Shown here: positions 62,501 through 64,000 of the stretch, piece after piece
Numbering within the stretch: the first letter of the stretch is position 1
Layout: each line of letters starts with the position of its first letter
Source of the DNA: CAZJYI01 sp964550025
GTDB taxonomy: Bacteria > Verrucomicrobiota > Kiritimatiellia > UBA8416 > CAYOBW01
Direction of reading: 5' to 3'
Assembly: GCA_964550025.1 (NCBI GenBank)
Contig: CAZJYI010000009.1
Location: forward strand, 69,421-133,420
Length of the DNA stretch: 64,000 bases
Notes under the pieces: model-generated
What the model saw: the letters and a program-made list of their open reading frames with translations, nothing else
Database searches by the model: none
Told to the model about the DNA's origin: nothing
Position numbers and translations under genes: made by a program

Positions 62501-64000
62501 TCCAGTCCTGGTTTTCCCCCGCGTTCCAGTTGCTGATCTCGCTGTCGTCGAGGTAGATCGTGCACTCCGTACCCGCCGAAGCGTTGATCGTCACCGTGTC
62601 CGCGCCCGTGGCGCCGACCTTGACGACGTCGCGGTCCGTCGAGCCGGAGGCGTCGCCGATCTCCCAGCGGTAAGAGCTGTTGGCTTCGAGCGTTAGCCCG
62701 GAGACCTCGAATTCGCCGATGTGGCCGTCCACCGCGTTGCCCGGGGCGACCTGCCCGGAGAGCGTCACGCTGCCCACGGAGCCCGTGCCGCCCAGAATCG
62801 TGCCCGCGTCCACGGCAAAGGCCGAGCTGTCGGCCGACCCGTTGACGACAAACTCGCCGCTGTTGACGTCGGTATCACCGCTATATGTATTGACGCCGCT
62901 CAGCGTAACCTGCCCGACTCCCTCCTTGGTCAAGTCATCCGTGCCCGCGATGATGCCGCCGTAGGAGATCGTCTCACCCGACGTGACCTGCAGACTCGCG
63001 CCCGAGTCGAGAGTGATTCCGCGCCGCGAATCCAGCGCCACGTCGGAGTTGACGGCATAGAGCGTCCCTCCCAGCACGAGGTGTCCCGGTGTTGCGCTTC
63101 CCGGAGGCGTCCCGAGGCAAGCATCGCCATCGATGCGAATATCGCCCGTATTCAGAGTCGTCTTGCCGGTGTACGTGTTGGCGGCGCCAACCAAGTCGAG
63201 GTCTCCGGCGCCGTCCTTGGTCAGATCGCCGCTGCCCGAGATGACCCCCGCATAGTCTATGTCACCCGCCAGCACGTTGAACGTCCCGCCGCCGGACTTG
63301 AGCTCGATTCCGCGATTCGCGCTCATCGCTACCGTTGCTTCGGCCCGGATCGCGCCGCCGTCCAGAACCAGATGACTCGCCGTGAAGGAGGACGGCGCCG
63401 TGCCCAGCGACGTGTCGGTTGCAATGCGGACGACTCCGTTGCTGACGTAGGTCGCGCCCCCGTACGTGTTGTCGCCGTCCAGACGGAGCGTCCCGGCCCC
63501 GTTCATGATCAGCACGCCGTCATTGCTGCCGCCGTCGGAGATCACGCCGTTGATCTCGAGATCGTCACCGGAAGAATCGCCGGCCTGGAATGTCGCAGCG
63601 ACGCCGTTGGCGATCGTCATACCGATGTTGGCGTCGAGGACGAACTCGTTGCTTGTGATGTAGAATGTGCCGCCGGACGTATGGAAGTTGACCTTGTCGT
63701 TGTACGGGCTTCCAGGCGCGTCGCCCAGGCTGTCTGCCGACGCAAACCGCAGCACGCCGCCCCCGCCGATGTTGAGCATCATCTGGTTGTCTGCTGCCGG
63801 CGTGGCATTGTCGCCGCTGATGTACAGCGTGCCCGTCCCATCGTGCTCGATCTCGGCGCCGCCGTTGTCCGCCTGGATTTCGCCGCTGATCGTGATGTCA
63901 CCGCCGCCGCTGATGAACAGGTCGTCGTCCGAGCCGCCGTAGCTCGACCCCATGCGAAAAGGTGAAGCCGTCGAAAAATCGCCGCTTTTTCTTGCTCGGC
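56559..64000 (-). CDS. Giant autotransporter-repeat surface protein (5' end beyond window)
   Basis: At least 2480 aa; the frame is open through the window edge, so the start lies outside. The upstream part has autotransporter-associated beta-strand repeats (GAGTLRLDGDNTYGGATYVSNG; GVGQVTLSGVNTYSGDTDVNSG). The middle holds several Ig/fibronectin-like domains. A long beta-helix of T-x-T-V-S/T-GG-x-V/L units spans about 57900-59500. The end carries an abnormal-spindle-like choice-of-anchor domain (HTFTITNLSAL...FTVRFTPTD) and a cadherin-like domain ending in VPGKAVFIFE. No C-terminal beta-barrel or sorting signal is visible. Likely secreted adhesin or S-layer-type protein. Confidence 0.85.
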   Translation of the reverse strand, partial: RARKSGDFSTASPFRMGSSYGGSDDDLFISGGGDITISGEIQADNGGAEIEHDGTGTLYISGDNATPAADNQMMLNIGGGGVLRFASADSLGDAPGSPYNDKVNFHTSGGTFYITSNEFVLDANIGMTIANGVAATFQAGDSSGDDLEINGVISDGGSNDGVLIMNGAGTLRLDGDNTYGGATYVSNGVVRIATDTSLGTAPSSFTASHLVLDGGAIRAEATVAMSANRGIELKSGGGTFNVLAGDIDYAGVISGSGDLTKDGAGDLDLVGAANTYTGKTTLNTGDIRIDGDACLGTPPGSATPGHLVLGGTLYAVNSDVALDSRRGITLDSGASLQVTSGETISYGGIIAGTDDLTKEGVGQVTLSGVNTYSGDTDVNSGEFVVNGSADSSAFAVDAGTILGGTGSVGSVTLSGQVAPGNAVDGHIGEFEVSGLTLEANSSYRWEIGDASGSTDRDVVKVGATGADTVTINASAGTECTIYLDDSEISNWNAGENQDWTIIDAGTLSGYDATDFTLDSSTYWGTELYGGTFSISNESGDLVLYYDAPDIEPALGAGPDAMAFSVPLGTTPSEDTLSVTNTGGGTLNYTNTVSYGPGWGSMSVTVTAETGSLAMAAFQVHTASFSKATSLGTFAATNTISGNQTNADHVIDITYTVTNLQDSTGLSVSDRGTRDITVDWTRPGLYNVMVVRRQGANPDPPTNGTAYAHDETYGIDGRNQVIYAAGSGASDTDTGLDPQTVYHYGFFTENYDYYSPGAFLTTTTLTVEVDGNKEDWIGTLPTAVNSSTIDENEFLWRDKESEERTDLGQSSNLDIEEFRIRADADDVYFMVQYRNIADTAYPYVAVAVDTDQDPADTNMTEIADDSDTGLGDGYYIDGNAAMHYPERQIIVHYVPDVGHRIELHADDGSNWYAPPTHGDQASYFGSGENGIVEFKIARGDLGLTGTTTARVSVAAYLNNTLIGSGNYANSGDTTADFAGTADAADTLAVLPYGVDDAAGNYSAWGEEISDGDIDTFFDVRFDANGLSGNQLPTAPDITDTDNTFPTNNATFEEGTMSFNWPAGSDADDEVTSYFLEVSTDSGFNGGENYAISYRANTPHTNTYYTIDSGPAAAQYYWRARSRDLGGMLSGHTTNTFTVSGTDDDTAGPTPKLLYIGTLYAPGATQTNITDQDLANTNDYVDIAVEWTDTSGVFMTNAAAHPSTNILSTLGRVIPNWDLYTTNPVTHETSSFGYDEPFTNFLGANMDVVVTTVYYNAFAITNINTNDLFFLSVSGEDEDNDRGVYPDAQGNGDDVPHDRSVTTNALVQFIVTDDDETAPEWSGLTIDGNSRGSGIILGDELVNGGWTLTGWVLDEHSGVHVNGSSTSEPTNSPYLTILDPTGGVRMTAVFDTFSFTNGEATAFEPVVHAEPAGISGAIPSGTWTVRVVAADNDFDRPGDTLLTTNTLPFSVPTFEWDAGGGADRDWSTAANWTVDTEPAAGDTAHVNGGHTAVVSLAAEAAGNLFVGDDAFSGGLNGTGTVEQVSGVLTVTTNLVLGENQGDLGRYTITNGSLVVSNDVMVGDMGKGYLTVTGTAAIAVGADLRVGDGGSGAEDSGSTLTVGGGTLSIGDDLLLGDSASGADGTMTMVGGTVQVTNVMRVGDASGASGAVTISGGQLSINIGNTNSSKALVIGQSGHGTMTVTGAATVDTINTAYGDVVVGGNANNDNDNTLTVSGGEMNVGDNLEIGNDSGAVGTVAVSGGTLSVYDEILVGHSGGSTGTLSITGGVVTNGTDEAIAVGGGGRGSATVSGDGILRTSGGGDVNVGQTWGSTGSLVVDGGLVDVADRLNVAVLGTGEMTVSSGVVNVDAELQIGVAAPGTLTIDGGAVTATVVRIADDATATGTVLNVSGGTLTVTKDTGDGDDSFQVEHASTLNIAGGTVLASEYNIAQAAGHAATINLSGGLVRGDRDFNVGAADGATGVVYQTGGTLDLNADVADLRIGEDTSGTYGRYTITNGTISLDGNLQLGDTDATGVFHIVGSAPSITVGDTGADDFEMRGDGAELWFTLADSDIATIQVARNIELDGTLTVSNIAAVTAGEYVVITSDSGAVSAAFDATNWAGSVTGEVIYGSDYVSLRFNPEIQILGTNTSLVVTNNDDTATTADGTDFFIVEMPYSVEHTFTITNLSALHTLNLTGSPAVEIGGVHSGDFAVVAAPATTSIAPESNTTFTVRFTPTDEGFRNGVVTIASDDHSDNPYTFAILGTGMFALEPTMHASNLEFRDVTNVSMRVCWDNGDGDNRIVVAKQGSAVTGAPVDGSNYAANAAFGSGDTIAAGEYVVYNGPGTNVTVTGLSPAITYHFKVFEHSGTSYGVNYFTNGTPLSGSQTTPTYPPVITEGAQTTVTMSENGDPTAFSLTLNATDPDPGDTLTWSIRNAPEHGTATVSGTGASKAVGYVPDELYSGSDSFVVQVTDSFGNYDTITVNVTIAAVNVPGKAVFIFE

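Noticed and set aside
59535..63965. Several long plus-strand frames (for example 60705-62309, 62721-63965)
   Set aside because: Antisense to the repetitive giant surface gene; Val/Arg/Gly-rich translations with no start signals.

Overview
The window is a high-GC bacterial chromosome segment. Its content points to the PVC superphylum, most likely a Kiritimatiellota/Lentisphaerae/Verrucomicrobia-type bacterium. The reasons are a sugar-degrading bacterial microcompartment (BMC) locus of the DeoC/RpiB-containing kind, very large secreted proteins with autotransporter-associated repeats and Ca-binding (TSP3-like) repeats, a NodT-type efflux operon, and intergenic spacers packed with short palindromic and low-complexity repeats. 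Phylum assignment is inference; no rRNA or other decisive marker is present.

Layout. 1-5.5 kb (+): a partial gene, PTS enzyme I (ptsI), a rubrerythrin remnant, ferritin, a rubrerythrin-like protein, DsbD and a sugar isomerase/epimerase-like TIM barrel. 5.6-17.3 kb (-): an M16 zinc peptidase, a small exported protein, then a tightly coupled tetR-OMF-MFP-RND efflux operon ending in a Tat-exported TrmO-like protein, a truncated outer-membrane phospholipase A and a P-loop kinase. 17.4-32.4 kb: exported proteins of unknown function (one of about 1637 aa), a metallophosphoesterase, and a striking single-chain fusion of histidine kinase, CoA-disulfide-reductase-like flavoprotein and rhodanese. This stretch also holds a polytopic membrane protein coupled to a 2x[4Fe-4S] protein, an exported methyltransferase and small remnants.

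32.5-50.4 kb is the core of the window: a BMC locus. A long minus-strand gene train runs from a DeoR-family regulator through SDR, BMC-H, two BMC-P, CoA-acylating aldehyde dehydrogenase, two more BMC-P, RpiB-like and DeoC-like enzymes, aldose epimerase, zinc dehydrogenase, SDR, nucleoside-symporter-like MFS and LyxK-like kinase to a Tat-exported D-lyxose-isomerase-like cupin. Divergent from the regulator are a PduS/RnfC-like flavo-Fe-S protein, a PduT-like BMC-T with its conserved cluster cysteine, and a cupin. A second, Hoch_5816-like double-stacking BMC-T faces them. The three candidate lumen enzymes (DeoC, RpiB, aldehyde dehydrogenase) each carry an N-terminal amphipathic helix plus linker typical of encapsulation peptides. 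The locus best fits the sugar-phosphate-utilising (SPU) class: aldolase cleavage gives an aldehyde, the dehydrogenase makes an acyl-CoA, and PduS/PduT may carry electrons across the shell. Two sets of TTTC-type repeats with exact 11-bp phasing lie at the two divergent shell-gene promoters and are the likely DeoR-family operators.

50.4-52.3 kb holds a VapC/Phd toxin-antitoxin pair with a near-consensus promoter, an intact pilin-like small protein and a broken copy of it, and palindromic repeats. 52.3-64 kb (-) is an operon of four secreted proteins led by a giant (at least 2480 aa) repeat protein that continues past the window edge.

No tRNA, rRNA, CRISPR array or intact transposase was recognised.
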